DNA of 64,000 bases. Origin: Isoetes taiwanensis. Its lineage: Eukaryota; Streptophyta; Lycopodiopsida; Isoetales; Isoetaceae. This document shows positions 22,367-33,251 of this stretch, piece by piece. The stretch spans positions 12,871,255-12,935,254 of the forward strand of contig JAJEKV010000011.1 in NCBI GenBank assembly GCA_021234155.1, given 5' to 3'. Made by a program: the position numbers and the translations under genes. The stretch's first letter is position 1. Each line of letters opens with the position of its first letter. Under the pieces are notes generated by a model that worked only from the letters and a program-made list of their open reading frames with translations, made no database searches and was not told where the DNA came from.

Positions 22367-25054
22367 ATGAGGACTCTAGGAAATGGAAAATATGTTCATG
22401 CATGTGTCAATAAAGGGTTGATGAAATCTGACATTTTTTTTTGGAACAACGTGATCGACACTTATAATAAATATGACAGGATAAAGGAAGCCTGTGAAAT
22501 ATTTGATAGGATGGAACTAAGGAACGTATGCACATGGACTTTGATGATTGCAGGATACACAAAGCATGGCAATTGCAAGGATGCACAAAAATTGTTTTGG
22601 GGAATGCAATCACATGGTATCATGCCAGACAACATTACGTTTCTTACTGTACTTGGTGCATGTGTTCGAGTATCTGCCATAGAAGAAGGAAAGCGAATCC
22701 ATGCTTACATCTTGTTAACTGAATTCCAAATGGGCCTCTATGTGAGCAGTAATCTCCTTGACATGTATGCTAAGTGTGGACATATAGAGGATGCACACAA
22801 TCTGTTTGACGGTTTGCCACAAAGAGATATTGTATCCTGGAATACAATGGTTGGAGCATATGCTCAAAGAGGAGATACAAGTTTGGCTCTTGATTTTCTT
22901 AGAAAAATGCAGGAGGAAGGCATGAGCCCAAATGCTGTAAGTATAAGTAGCATTTTACATGCATGTGCTGTTTCATTATCATTGGAACATGGGAAATGGC
23001 TGCATTGTACCCTTGCCAGGAATAGACAAGTATTAAACATAATCCTGGGAAATACTCTTGTTGATATGTATGTGAAATGTCTCAGTATACATGACGCTCG
23101 ACTAATTTTTGATCAAATGACTGTACGAGATATTATTACATGGAATGAGATAATTGCAGGCCATGTTCAACTTTGTAATATTGATGAAGCTTTCAAGTTG
23201 CTTATGCATATGCAAGAAGAGGGTATAAAACCAAACCAAGTTACATTTATGACTTTTGCAACAGCATGCACTGGGGCAGAAACATTTCAAGTAGGAAAAT
23301 GGTTACACACCAATATCATCAGAGCGGGATCAATCTCAAATACCTGTGTGGAAAGTAGTCTTGTCCGGATGTATGCAAGATGTGGATGCCTTGGGGAAGC
23401 CTGCCAAATTTTTGATGGCATGTTTTCACAGGATACAGTGTCATGGAATGCACTAATCATGGGGTATGCACAGTATAATGATGGAATTCAGTATCGAAGT
23501 CTATTCAGACAGATGAAACTAGTATTAAAACCAGATAAATTCACTTTGCTGGGTGTACTTACCGCCTGCACACTTGGGAAGGCATTTGAAATGGGAAGAT
23601 TGTTCCATGCTGAAGTTCTAAAGTATGGGCTTGAGTTTGATGTTTCCGTTGGTACAAGCCTTATTGACATGTATTCTAAGTGTGGGAGAATAACCTATGC
23701 TAGACATGTTTTTGACAGGATGCCTGAAAAGGACGTTGTCTCGTGGAATTCGATTATTGCGGGTTATTTCCAGGATGGAAAAAGCAAAGAAGCACTTGTA
23801 CTTTTTCAAAGAATGCAGCTGATAGATCTGAAAGCTGATATAGTCACAATTACCACTCTTTTAGGTGCATGTGCTGCAGTGTCAGCAATTGAACATGGGA
23901 AACTTATTCATGCCCGCTTTTTAAAAAAGGAGGAGGGGGATTCAGATGCCTATGTAACAAGCACCCTTATAGATATGTATGCTAAATGTGGTAACATAAG
24001 GAATGCATATGAAATTTTCATAACCTCCCCTATCCGAAACCCTGTAGTACACAGTGCAATGCTTGCAGGATATGCATGGCATCGAGATGGAAAGAATGCT
24101 CTCAGAGTTTTTAGAAACATGCAAAAAGAAGGCACAGAACCGAATCAATTCACCTTTGTCAGCATTCTAGCTGCAAGCACTATGTTGGAAGCTAATGGAC
24201 ATGGTAAATTTGTTCATGCATACATTTTGGGGCACGTCTGGGAATCAACTATGTCTGTAGCCAACACACTCATATGTATGTATGGAATTCGTGGGAAAAT
24301 GAACGATGCATACAGAGTTTTTGATAGAATGGCCTCACGAAATACCATTTCATGGAATGCAATCATTGGAGGGTGCATTCAACATGCAGATGACAGCAAT
24401 TGTTTGAAGCTTTTTGTGCAAATGCAAGTAGAACAAGTGACACCTGATAAGGTTACTTATGTTAATGTGCTTATGGCATGTGCACGTATAGCTGCATTTG
24501 GCCAAGGTAAACGAGCCCATGCCATAGTTTTGAAGATTGGAAGTGACATGGATCCAGCTTTGGGGAACGCACTTATAGATATGTATTCAAACTGTGCTGA
24601 TATGGAAGATGCCTGCCATGTTTTTGATTGGTTAAATACGCGAAATGTCATTTCTTGGAGTGCAATGATTGCAGGATTTGCCTGGCATGGCAATGGTGAT
24701 GCAGCTCTTGAGCTCTTCCAGCAAATGGGACTTGAAAATGTAAAATCAGATAGCCTTACTTTTACATCTCTTCTAAGTGCCTGCAGTCATAGTTCCTTTT
24801 TGGATGATGGCTGTCACAATTTCTGTATAATGAGTTTGGAATATTTACTGGCTCCCAGTATGCAGCATTATGCTTGCATGGTGGACCTTTACAGTCGTGC
24901 AGGCTACCTGGATGTGGCAGAAGACTTCATAAAAACAGTTCCTCTTGAATCAAACTTTCATGTATGGAAGGCTCTTCTTGGAGGCTGTAGAATCTATGGC
25001 GATTATTTACGGGCTGACATGGTGCGGATATGCCTCGATGGTGGATGCTTATAG
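22367..25054 (+). CDS. PLS-class pentatricopeptide repeat protein, 895 aa
   Basis: One uninterrupted intronless frame of 895 codons with roughly two dozen PPR motifs, for example NLLDMYAKCGHIEDAHNLF, SLIDMYSKCGRITYARHVF and VVSWNSIIAGYFQDGKSKEA. Such proteins bind RNA in plastids or mitochondria. The ATG at 22367 sits inside a repeat-like sequence (RTLGNGKYVHACVNKG), so the natural start was probably further upstream and is now out of frame. The C terminus reaches an E1-like piece (FHVWKALLGGCRIYGDYLRA) and then ends with an unrelated tail (DMVRICLDGGCL), lacking E2 and DYW. The tandem arrangement with the PPR at 20329 suggests local duplication of one lineage. The long open frame argues for recent function despite both ragged ends. 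Confidence 0.85.
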   Translation: MRTLGNGKYVHACVNKGLMKSDIFFWNNVIDTYNKYDRIKEACEIFDRMELRNVCTWTLMIAGYTKHGNCKDAQKLFWGMQSHGIMPDNITFLTVLGACVRVSAIEEGKRIHAYILLTEFQMGLYVSSNLLDMYAKCGHIEDAHNLFDGLPQRDIVSWNTMVGAYAQRGDTSLALDFLRKMQEEGMSPNAVSISSILHACAVSLSLEHGKWLHCTLARNRQVLNIILGNTLVDMYVKCLSIHDARLIFDQMTVRDIITWNEIIAGHVQLCNIDEAFKLLMHMQEEGIKPNQVTFMTFATACTGAETFQVGKWLHTNIIRAGSISNTCVESSLVRMYARCGCLGEACQIFDGMFSQDTVSWNALIMGYAQYNDGIQYRSLFRQMKLVLKPDKFTLLGVLTACTLGKAFEMGRLFHAEVLKYGLEFDVSVGTSLIDMYSKCGRITYARHVFDRMPEKDVVSWNSIIAGYFQDGKSKEALVLFQRMQLIDLKADIVTITTLLGACAAVSAIEHGKLIHARFLKKEEGDSDAYVTSTLIDMYAKCGNIRNAYEIFITSPIRNPVVHSAMLAGYAWHRDGKNALRVFRNMQKEGTEPNQFTFVSILAASTMLEANGHGKFVHAYILGHVWESTMSVANTLICMYGIRGKMNDAYRVFDRMASRNTISWNAIIGGCIQHADDSNCLKLFVQMQVEQVTPDKVTYVNVLMACARIAAFGQGKRAHAIVLKIGSDMDPALGNALIDMYSNCADMEDACHVFDWLNTRNVISWSAMIAGFAWHGNGDAALELFQQMGLENVKSDSLTFTSLLSACSHSSFLDDGCHNFCIMSLEYLLAPSMQHYACMVDLYSRAGYLDVAEDFIKTVPLESNFHVWKALLGGCRIYGDYLRADMVRICLDGGCL

Positions 25055-25579
25055 TATCTGTCGAATTGTATTTGACGACCCATGTCGGTTCGCATGCATG
25101 CAATAACACAAGAATGGTATCTCGAGGATGCCAATTTGTTTGTTTTCATTTTACTTTCGTTTGGGCCCTTTTTCCACGGTTGGCTTAAAATATGGCTGTC
25201 TTACTATAAGACAGCATTTGAGGTGCCATATCATTCTTGTCACACCTTAGTGCAACCTTATCGCTTTTTTCATATTTAACAAATTCAACCATTGGAAAAC
25301 TATTTCTGAAACCATTGGATTATCCAACCAATACACAAAAATAGCCACTGAAATACAGCGAGATCAGTTTCAGACCATGTAAGCAGCACTCTTATATTAC
25401 AGAGAAGAAACATTACATTGACCATACAACATCATGCTGCTGCTGGCAACATATTAACCACAGTAACTTGACCCACATAACAAAATATTTATAAATAGAA
25501 GACTGAGCACATAATATGAAGGTTTACACTAAGACACACGAAGCCTGCAACAGGATCCAACCCAAACTGCAACCACCAT
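25055..25579. other. No gene recognised
   Basis: 3' flank of the second PPR gene. No similarity seen; probably includes the left end of the Replitron-like element, whose boundary I could not define. Confidence 0.35.
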
Positions 25580-25585
25580 AACTCT

Positions 25586-27366
25586 TCAAGCCTGCATAGT
25601 GCCAGAGTGCCTCCCCGCCATACGATCCAGCGCATTGAGATGGCGCACAAGAATACCCTTCAGCAAATTTACGTGCCCACGGAAACATCGTCTCTGCCTC
25701 AACGAAATTTTCAAATCCTCCATCTCCAAGCACTCCAAAGCATCCTGAATCCTCTGCAAACTGTTGCACAGACTCTCCTTCACATCTCTAATTGCGGTAA
25801 GAACTTTCTTGAACAGCAAATCAACGTCAACATGAACATGAAAGCACTCAGACTTCTTTCTCACACCACCGTCCACATTGCAGCTCCGCAAATTCTCAGC
25901 TGATTCGCCCTCTGAATCACTGTCTATCCTTATGATCTCACGAGGCAACCTATTCTCACCATCAATACCTAGTGCAACCTGATCCACTACCACACCTACA
26001 AAACAGCAATATGTACATGTCAACACATCAATCACAAAGGCACATGCACTACCTAATCTACATCAACACTCCTATCGCTTGAATGTAGAGGGATGAACTC
26101 TGGCCAGGGCACATAGAGGGCACAAGCAGGGGCATCTGTAAGGACAGTGTCATCCTTGAAGGCTGCTAATTCATCATCATCATCACTGTTCTTAAGATTA
26201 TTCTGCACTTCATCCCAAATCCGTTTCCTTCTTCTCCCAACACGCCCTACAGGGACAATTCCAGGTGGTGTGCCAAAGATCACCGAGCGCACGTCCCTAA
26301 TAGAAGCACATCATGGGTTTAATGTCAGCCTCCAGGCTACCTCCGCCCGCTGCTGTGATATGAATGCGCAGTTCATGGGCAGCACCCATGCACTGCTCAA
26401 AACAAACTTATGTGTTCTTAACATTGCAGTGACAGCTTGCTCCAAAGACGCACTAAGTTGCCTCTTACCATGGTACAAAACAAAATGGCAAGCCCTAGCC
26501 AATAAATTTCGGTTGTCCAGTGTCACACAGGACTTGATGTCACCTGCACCATACAATGCATACAGGTCTTTTCCCCTGGCCATCTGCTCCGCACACACAT
26601 TCTTCACGTGCTGCATGAAGTGCCAAGATCCTTTAAGCAGTACCCGATCATACCTTCGTAGCAGTGTAGCCTTGTGTCCTTCAGGGCTTTGCATAGAATT
26701 ACTCCCCCGGCTGGCTTGTGGCTATCCCAGCCAAGATATTTCTTCAATCTGACATTTACCATAGCTGGAGTGCTAAGGTTGCTCGCTGCAACTCGAAAAA
26801 CACACTGAATATGTAAGTGGTCTAGCTCAGACCCCCCCGCTTGGCTGACCACCCCAGATATACACTCCTTATCTAAGAAACTACACACCGAAACATACAG
26901 TGCTTCCCAAACATCCAGCCCACCTATACTAACTGTGACACTCACGTCAAGAGAAGAAGGCTCGTCCACAGCTTCACCACAACTCATCCTGAGCCTCTTA
27001 TTCTTCCCTCCCCTGGCCACCACCTTCTTTGCCAACGGGAGTTTCTTGCCTCTGAAATCCTGTTTACCTGGCTCCTTATCTTCAAACAAATGTAGGCACT
27101 CCACAAATTGCCATGTATTATCCCCATCTGCATCCTTCCCACCTGCATCCACCTTCTTCCCTTGGCTTGCATCTGCCAGAAGAGTCTCCGATTGCTCCAC
27201 AAACGTGCTCCCATGAAAATTCTCATTCTCAGAAAGTTTAAAACATTCCCACAAAGCCCTGCATTCTGCAACATCACTGCTTTTAGGAGGACGCCCCTCA
27301 GCATCCACACTGCCCCTGCCCCTACCCCTGCCCGATACCTCCCTGTCCAGCCTCCTCAAGAACATG
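25586..27366 (-). pseudogene. Replitron-like HUH endonuclease gene, frameshifted
   Basis: Replitrons are eukaryotic transposons with a single HUH rolling-circle-type endonuclease. Reading from ATG 27366, the protein has a basic N terminus (SGRGRGRG), a linker rich in K and D, then DVSVTVSIGGLDVWEALYV. Next is ELDHLHIQCVFRV, where HLH is the metal-binding HUH motif (codons at 26805-26819), and MIGYCLKDLG, which supplies the candidate catalytic tyrosine (26640-26642). The order HUH then Y-x-x-K/L-D fits a Y1 Rep protein. A small indel near 26620 shifts the frame, after which HFMQHVKNVCAEQMARG continues in the next frame. An in-frame TGA follows at LTLNP, then SVIFGTPPG and an acidic tail to 26053. 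A short 66-bp GT-AG intron (25996-26061) would join this to a C-terminal exon rich in acidic and coiled-coil sequence (26035-25586). As written it cannot make the full protein. Confidence 0.6.
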
Positions 27367-28061
27367 GCGACAGCAACACTCAAGCAAACTCAAATACCTG
27401 TAGGAGACCCCGATTCCGCTGCCATGACGGAGATAACCCTGGAAGAGAATGGATGGCCATGCAGCTTATGAACTACAGCAAGAAGAACTCCACTGCCAAT
27501 GGAGAGGCAACCTCTTCAACACTATGTGAAGCACCACTCCTGTCCTGTCCACCACAGCAATCCCCTGCAGCCACATCCCACAGCCCACCACCTTCCAGAT
27601 TGGAACAGAGGCCACATGCATGAATCCGGCCCCTTTCCCCTGAGCAACAGAGAAAGAAACCTAACTAATAGGAAATATCGAACCATTAGAGAAAAAAACC
27701 AATAAACCACTAAGAAAAAAAAAAACCAATACCCAACAAAACCTTAGCAAAAGATCTAGTGCAAACCTTATTGTGACATGTCTTGAAAATAATCGGCTTC
27801 ATTATAAGAGGTGGCTTATAATATAAGACATGTTTGATAAAATCTGCTTTTCCACTATCAATCTTTTCGTGGTTTTCTTTGCATGTTTGTCACATAGGGG
27901 CACAATTTCACTAAAGTTGCAAATGAAGATAGAGAGTTGCAATTACACAAGTCTTGATGCATGATAACTGTTGCCGATGAAGCAACATAGCATGAACCAT
28001 GAAATACTTCTTCGTTTATCATAGCTGCCTTCCTTGCCTGTAATGCCCATAATCCAGTAAA
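27367..28061. other. Upstream flank of HUH gene; no other gene seen
   Basis: Contains a possible splice site (CTACAG then GTATTT on the minus strand) just above the HUH gene start, so a further 5' exon is possible. The remainder to the hAT target duplication at 28062 is AT-rich. Confidence 0.35.
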
Positions 28062-28139
28062 TATAGCATCAGGGATAGGTTCTGTACGTACGGAATTATT
28101 TTTCCAGACTTATAAAGTCCAAAAATATGTATTTTTAGG

Positions 28140-28275
28140 TTAAATACGTATTTTTCGTATTTTTAACCTACCAGCCGGAAAAAAAAAAATTTCGCGTAAG
28201 CGAAACCTTCAGTTTCGCTTACGCGAAAAAAGTTTCGCGTAAGCGAAACCGAAACGCGAAAAAAAAAACTAGCAA
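28140..28275. repeat. Left subterminal palindromes of the hAT element
   Basis: At least three copies of TTTCGCGTAAGCGAAA-type palindromes in both orientations between A-runs. These match the right-end set and are likely transposase-binding subterminal repeats. Confidence 0.75.
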
Positions 28276-28282
28276 AAAGACA

Positions 28283-29486
28283 CGCCAGAGGCCATGGAAA
28301 ATAAAGGCACGGGAAAATTAGGGCAAGGTAATTGGATACCAAAAGATATTTGAATTGTCTTTTATGTTTTTTTTCAAACCATTTGGAAGCTTAATTAGGG
28401 CAAAATTGTATTGAAGTTTAAAAATAGCATATCTTGTCAATAGAGAGAGAAATGTTTGCAGTGGCCTTGGCCGCTGCAATAAATTTCTTCTGTATATAAT
28501 TGAGGTTTAATGATGGTGACATCTCATTCTCACTAGGCCGATAAAACTCTCCATTTTGAGTATTTTGAGTATGTGCTGGGTGATAGGTAAGCCCATATCT
28601 AGCATCAATGTGGTCCAAGAATGAAGGTTCTTGTCCAAGAATAGGGGTTCTTGATGTGATGGAGATGATAAGAGAAAGAAGCATTAGTCATTCTTTCATA
28701 GCCATGTGTTGATAATGTGTTAATGGCTCATGTTTTAGTATGTTTTTTGGTCCATTGCATCCTGGCATATTCCTACAAATATGCCAGATAAACATCCAGA
28801 CATATACACCTTAGACCCAAGTATTTAAAAATGCTCCCCATACAACAAATAATACATATGAAAAAATGTGTTAAAAAGAAGAATACATGGCCCTACACTT
28901 GACATAGCCATGCATCTGAGAAGAAATGCAGATCTAGCTATGCTAAATTACTTGTAGGCATATACGACCATACGCTATGCACCTTAAATACCAAGTCTCT
29001 TAGCTACAAGGTGCTAAGTTACTTGTAGACATATACCTCTTGCTATGCAATCCACCCACTTGCTAAGCCACTTTATACATGAATTTGTAAAGCATAGCAA
29101 CATATGCTATTTATAGTACATATGAATTGCAAAGCCTTATTAAAATTATAGAAAGGTATTATGTTAGCAAATAAGAGTGTATGCATATTGGCATGCAATA
29201 GATATGTTTGGGAAGGTAGTCCGGCCATTTTGCTGATGTATAAGCAAGAGAATACTAATATGATCTGTCCTTGATATTATGCAATCATCATAACTAATCT
29301 CATATCTTGAGAACATGCCCTTGTAGATTGAACTACGTTATGGAAGATACAAGTACATCATATGGTATACTATACTTCCACACTTGGAGTGTGTATACCA
29401 TCACCAAGTGCAGCTAGTTCTTTATTAGTGCATGACACAAACACATCTATTCCAGCTTCACATCTGAAGAATGTCAGGACGCCTTT
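28283..29486. other. hAT interior without recognised gene
   Basis: An open minus frame 28684-28418 (88 codons) has no recognised similarity. The rest is AT-rich. Confidence 0.35.
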
Positions 29487-30690
29487 ATAGCCAACAGTGC
29501 CTTACTGCAAGAGGTTTGCCCCAACCAAACTCCGTCTCATACACTGCAAAATTAGGAGAACTCAAGGTCCCAAACCAGTGCTGCAGTTCTAAATTGGAAG
29601 GCACAAGAATCAGATTTCCTTGATTTTCAAAATTCTACATCACCGTATCTGTGGCCAACTTTACAGATTCTTCCAAAAGCTTCACAACATAAGAAAGTCC
29701 ATCTTTTAAAAGATTGCCTGTTTTTGTAATTGCACCTACAACAGTAATCACATTGCCAAAATAACCTTCCTCAAGAGGAGGATTGATCCTTTTCCTCATG
29801 TCTATGATTGTGTAGAAGCCGCTTTCGCTAGTTCTGTTGGCTTCCCTGGATTTGAGAAGGACTTTCCAAACATAGGCACATATAACTTTGAGTGAAGTAA
29901 CCTTTAAAGACTTCTCATCACTTCCTGTGCATATATGTTGTTTGAGCTTGTCTAAAGTGGAAACTAAGAAATAGAAGTGCTTTTGTTGTACTTTAGTTTG
30001 TGATGCCACAGTGAACACAAGATCTAGGTATTGCTCATATGGGAGAGAGTATTTGTAGACTGCAGTTGGTGGTTGATGAATATTGGAGAGACTAGGTGTA
30101 TCATGAATGTAATCTGAAGACATTGGTATAGATCTGGAATGGATTGGATGAACAGAAATGTTAGACGCACCTGTTGAAATCTCTGACCAAGATATGACAA
30201 AATGCCAGAATGATTTTCCATCCACAATGACATGGTTGAATGCTATGCCAAGGGAGATGCCCTCACATCCAAACCTGGTAACCTGCAGAAACACATTCAT
30301 GTAAATGACATAAATCTATATGTACACATCATAAGATTCTTAATTAAGATTTAAGGAAAGGGAAAAAAAAATCAATGCCATCCTAGAAAAAAAGATCCAA
30401 ATATGTTTTTACCTGCACAGACATAAGAGGAAGCTCAGATACATCTACTATCCTGACTTTTTTCATGGCGGCAAGGTCAGGCCAGAGCTTTGCTTCATGA
30501 ACAACATCTTGGAAACAGATATCATCTGCCGAAGCTTCAATAAATTCCACCCCTTCATCATTGCAGTCTACATGAGGAGGACCAAGTTTTCCATCACTAA
30601 GCCTTCCTGCTAGAGGATAGAACCAGGGAACGGTGTCAGCCAAGCTAAGTTTCAACATATCAACGATTCTAGTGTTGGAGCTTCTGCATT
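29487..30690 (-). pseudogene. Captured BAHD acyltransferase gene piece
   Basis: BAHD enzymes transfer acyl groups from CoA to alcohols or amines in plant secondary and cuticle metabolism. Exon A (about 30690-30413) contains WFYPLAGRLSDGKLG; exon B (30282 downward) contains AFNHVIVDGKSFW, whose HxxxDG is the catalytic motif. CAG|GT and GCAG|G borders join SVQ to VTRFGC in phase, so the intron was kept, which means capture at the DNA level. A TAG interrupts the frame after DTVM, yet the same frame continues through QGNLILVPSN to ETEFGWGKP, a variant of the family's DFGWGKP structural motif, before another stop. The first roughly 50-60 residues of a normal BAHD are missing where the sequence meets the PPR piece, and the last segment is also missing. 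Non-functional as an enzyme. Confidence 0.85.
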
Positions 30691-30734
30691 AACTGCATAA
30701 GCTCCGACTATAAGAGCCAGAAATGGGAGAATCG

Positions 30735-31540
30735 GACCAACATTGGAGAGCGGCCAAGAATAGAATCTGGGAGCTGCTATGCATGAAGGATATGGAGTAA
30801 ATGATGAGGGCAATATGGCAATCAAATGTTTTAAGGACATGCGTAAACAGATGTCAGGCCAGATGCTACTACGTTCATCTGTCTTTTGACAGCATGTGGG
30901 TGTGCCAACCTTGTAAGCAAGTGCAAGGAGTATTTCAAGCAAATGGCAATAGAATACGGTATCACGCCCACATCAGATCACTACATATGCTTGGTTGACC
31001 ACCTTGCGCTATCAGGGAACTTGCATGAGGCACTAAAACTGCTTGAGTCAGTATCTTACACTCTACCTAAGGAAACGTGGACATCCTTGCTCAACGCCTG
31101 CAGGACTTATGGGGATTGAGCTTGGCTTGAAATGCTTTCAGCATTTAATCCAATTAGATTTCGAAGGTGCTATTCCTTATGTGCTTATGGCAAACTTATA
31201 TGCAGCTGCAGGAATGTTGGATCATGCAAATAGAATCGAGGAACTCAAAAAGAATGCAGGGGCAAAGAAAAGTCCTGCAAAGGCTGTGATAGAGGTGAAC
31301 GGGAACGTCCACCTGTTTAGTGTGGGCAGTGAAAAAAGCTGGAAAATCTCAACAATGCTGCAAATCCTTAGTTCGCGCTTGAAAAGTGAAGGATATATGC
31401 CAAATATTGAGCTTGTGTTAGGATCTGCTTCTGCTGATGAGAAAGAAATGGCCTTATGTGGGCATGCTGAGAAATTAACCATAGCCTTTGGACTTCTTCA
31501 TACACCACAGGGGAAAGCCCCACAACTGCTTTACATTTGA
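30735..31540 (+). pseudogene. Captured PPR C-terminal piece (PPR, E1, E2, start of DYW)
   Basis: Begins in a last PPR (MHEGYGVNDEGNMAIKCFKDM, later TACGCANLVSKCKEYF), runs through ITPTSDHYICLVDHLALSGN to WTSLLNACRTYGD and stops. After a frameshift near 31115 it continues as PYVLMANLYAAAGMLDHANR (E1/E2), then EGYMPNIELVLG and EMALCGHAEKLTIAFGLL, the opening of a DYW deaminase domain. The GHAEKL stretch is near the zinc-binding HxE site of DYW deaminases, but the rest of the domain is absent. It lies head-to-head with the BAHD piece inside the hAT element. Confidence 0.85.
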
Positions 31541-31791
31541 ACAACAAGATTTCTTAAAAAGACATTGTTCACATGAGGTCTGGATTTCAAGTGGGCAAGA
31601 ATTCTTTTGCCTAAAAACAAAGCATTTAATTTGCTGTACTGAGTCAACAAATTAGCATAAACAGAACAACTCACTTGTCTTCCTTGCACTAGCTTATTCA
31701 CATCCATTTCCAAAGCCATACAGGTTCTTCTTCTGCGTCCTGACTCAGCGCATCCATAATTGCACTCTAGTTTGTGTTGCCTGGCAAGCAT
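31531..31791 (-). pseudogene. Captured PPR N-terminal piece, opposite strand
   Basis: Reads VYANLLTQYSKLNALFLGKR and RPHVNNVFLRNLVVQM, the typical first repeats after the leader of PLS PPR proteins, then ends. It sits tail-to-tail with the C-terminal PPR piece at 31540, so a PPR gene appears to have been captured and then rearranged by inversion. Confidence 0.65.
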
Positions 31792-32347
31792 GTCTGAAGG
31801 TTGCAGCGAATTATGGCCATTTATAAACCAAGTTGCTCCATCTTTCAGCTTACATCAGAGAAATATACTATATAGTGCGCCAAATTCATTTTCATAAGCC
31901 TTAAATTTGAAGTGTTCGATACCGTTCTTGAAGAACAAGGCTATAAAGAATCCCTATTGGGATTATTGCAGTTGAAATCACGGAGAGTGATGCAGACAAT
32001 ACCTGTTGATCCTGGACAGCTGGATTCAGAGGGAAGGGTAGCACCACAGGCAGGTCAAGTTTGATTTCTTGATTTTGCTACACAGACAGCTCAGGCAATG
32101 CTTATATTTCATGATAAAAGGCCTTCCCCTTTTCATATTGGCCGACTGCAGGCGATTTTGTGGTAAACAAAGAGATCTTTTGAAGGAAAGAAAAAAAAAC
32201 TTCTTTGGCTCTCGGCTGCTGGATGATGTCGTCGAAATTTCCAACATAAGACAACAATCGATTACCATGCAAGACGAAGTCGTCTTTATGGCCAAGCATG
32301 CAAGATAACAAGCCCATAATCTGGGTTTGGGCAAAGTATAGAACTTT

Positions 32348-32494
32348 GTAGACTGATTCCCGGCAGATACCACGGCCAAAAAACAATGAGTTAGCTTAAC
32401 CGAAGGGACTACAATGAAAAGTAGACTGATTCCCGGCAGATACCACAGCCAAAAAAATAACGAGTTAGCTTAACCGAAGGGACTACAATGAAAA
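32348..32494 (+). repeat. 73-bp tandem duplication
   Basis: 32348-32420 and 32421-32494 are near-identical adjacent copies beginning GTAGACTGATTCCCGGCAGA, inside the hAT element. Confidence 0.9.
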
Positions 32495-32739
32495 GGCTTG
32501 AGGGAGGAGAAACGAAAGGGAAAGAAGAACGAAGGCGAGAGCGCGACGTATTCTATCTCCGTGTTATTTTTTGCCCTTTTCTAATTTCAGAGGCCGTCGA
32601 TGCTAAAAATATTAGATCCAATGGTCAAAACCACTACCACATCATCTCTTGTTGAGGTGGAGGTGTTACGTGGATAGCCTAGAATTGCAAGGAAGGCTGT
32701 AGGCTTGGTTAGGCTGGCGTGCTAAAAAAAAAAAAAACG

Positions 32740-32851
32740 AAAATTTTTTTTTTCGATTTCGCGTAAGCGAAACTTTCTGTTCCGCTTACACGATTACGCG
32801 AAATCTTCAGTTCCGTTTACGCGAAAAAAGTTTCGCGTAACGCGAAAATTC

Positions 32852-32882
<31 letters not shown>

Positions 32883-33251
32883 GAAATATTTTTTTTCGAT
32901 TTTTTTCTGTTATTTCGCTTACACTTTTGACCCTCGCCTGGTGTGCCACATGGAATTGTGCCATGCCGAGGGTGGGTGTCAATGCCGAGGGTGGGTGTCA
33001 ATGTTACTTTTTTTCGCTGCAGTTTAAACTAAAGGTTTAAACTTTTACGCCGAAAAAAAAAATAATAGTTTCACAGACATTTTTCGCTTACAAAAAAGTT
33101 TCGCATAAGCTTAAAAAGCGAAAGGTTTTCGCTTTACGCCAAATTTTTCGACGCCGGAAATTTTTTTAGACGTATTTTTGATGTATTAAACGTCAAATTT
33201 GTGCCGTATCTTTCGAAAAATACGTATTACGTATAAAACGTATACAGTATT
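32740..33251. repeat. Right subterminal palindromes of the hAT element
   Basis: Repeated TTTCGCGTAAGCGAAA-like and TTTCGCTTACG-like motifs with long A and T runs (for example A-run 32853-32880). It also holds an internal tandem repeat of TGCCGAGGGTGGGTGTCAA near 32964-33002. Confidence 0.75.

Noticed and set aside
25586-27366. Helitron Rep/helicase
   Set aside because: There is an HUH motif with a single tyrosine but no helicase motifs (no GxGKT Walker A) anywhere nearby; a Replitron-type protein fits better.
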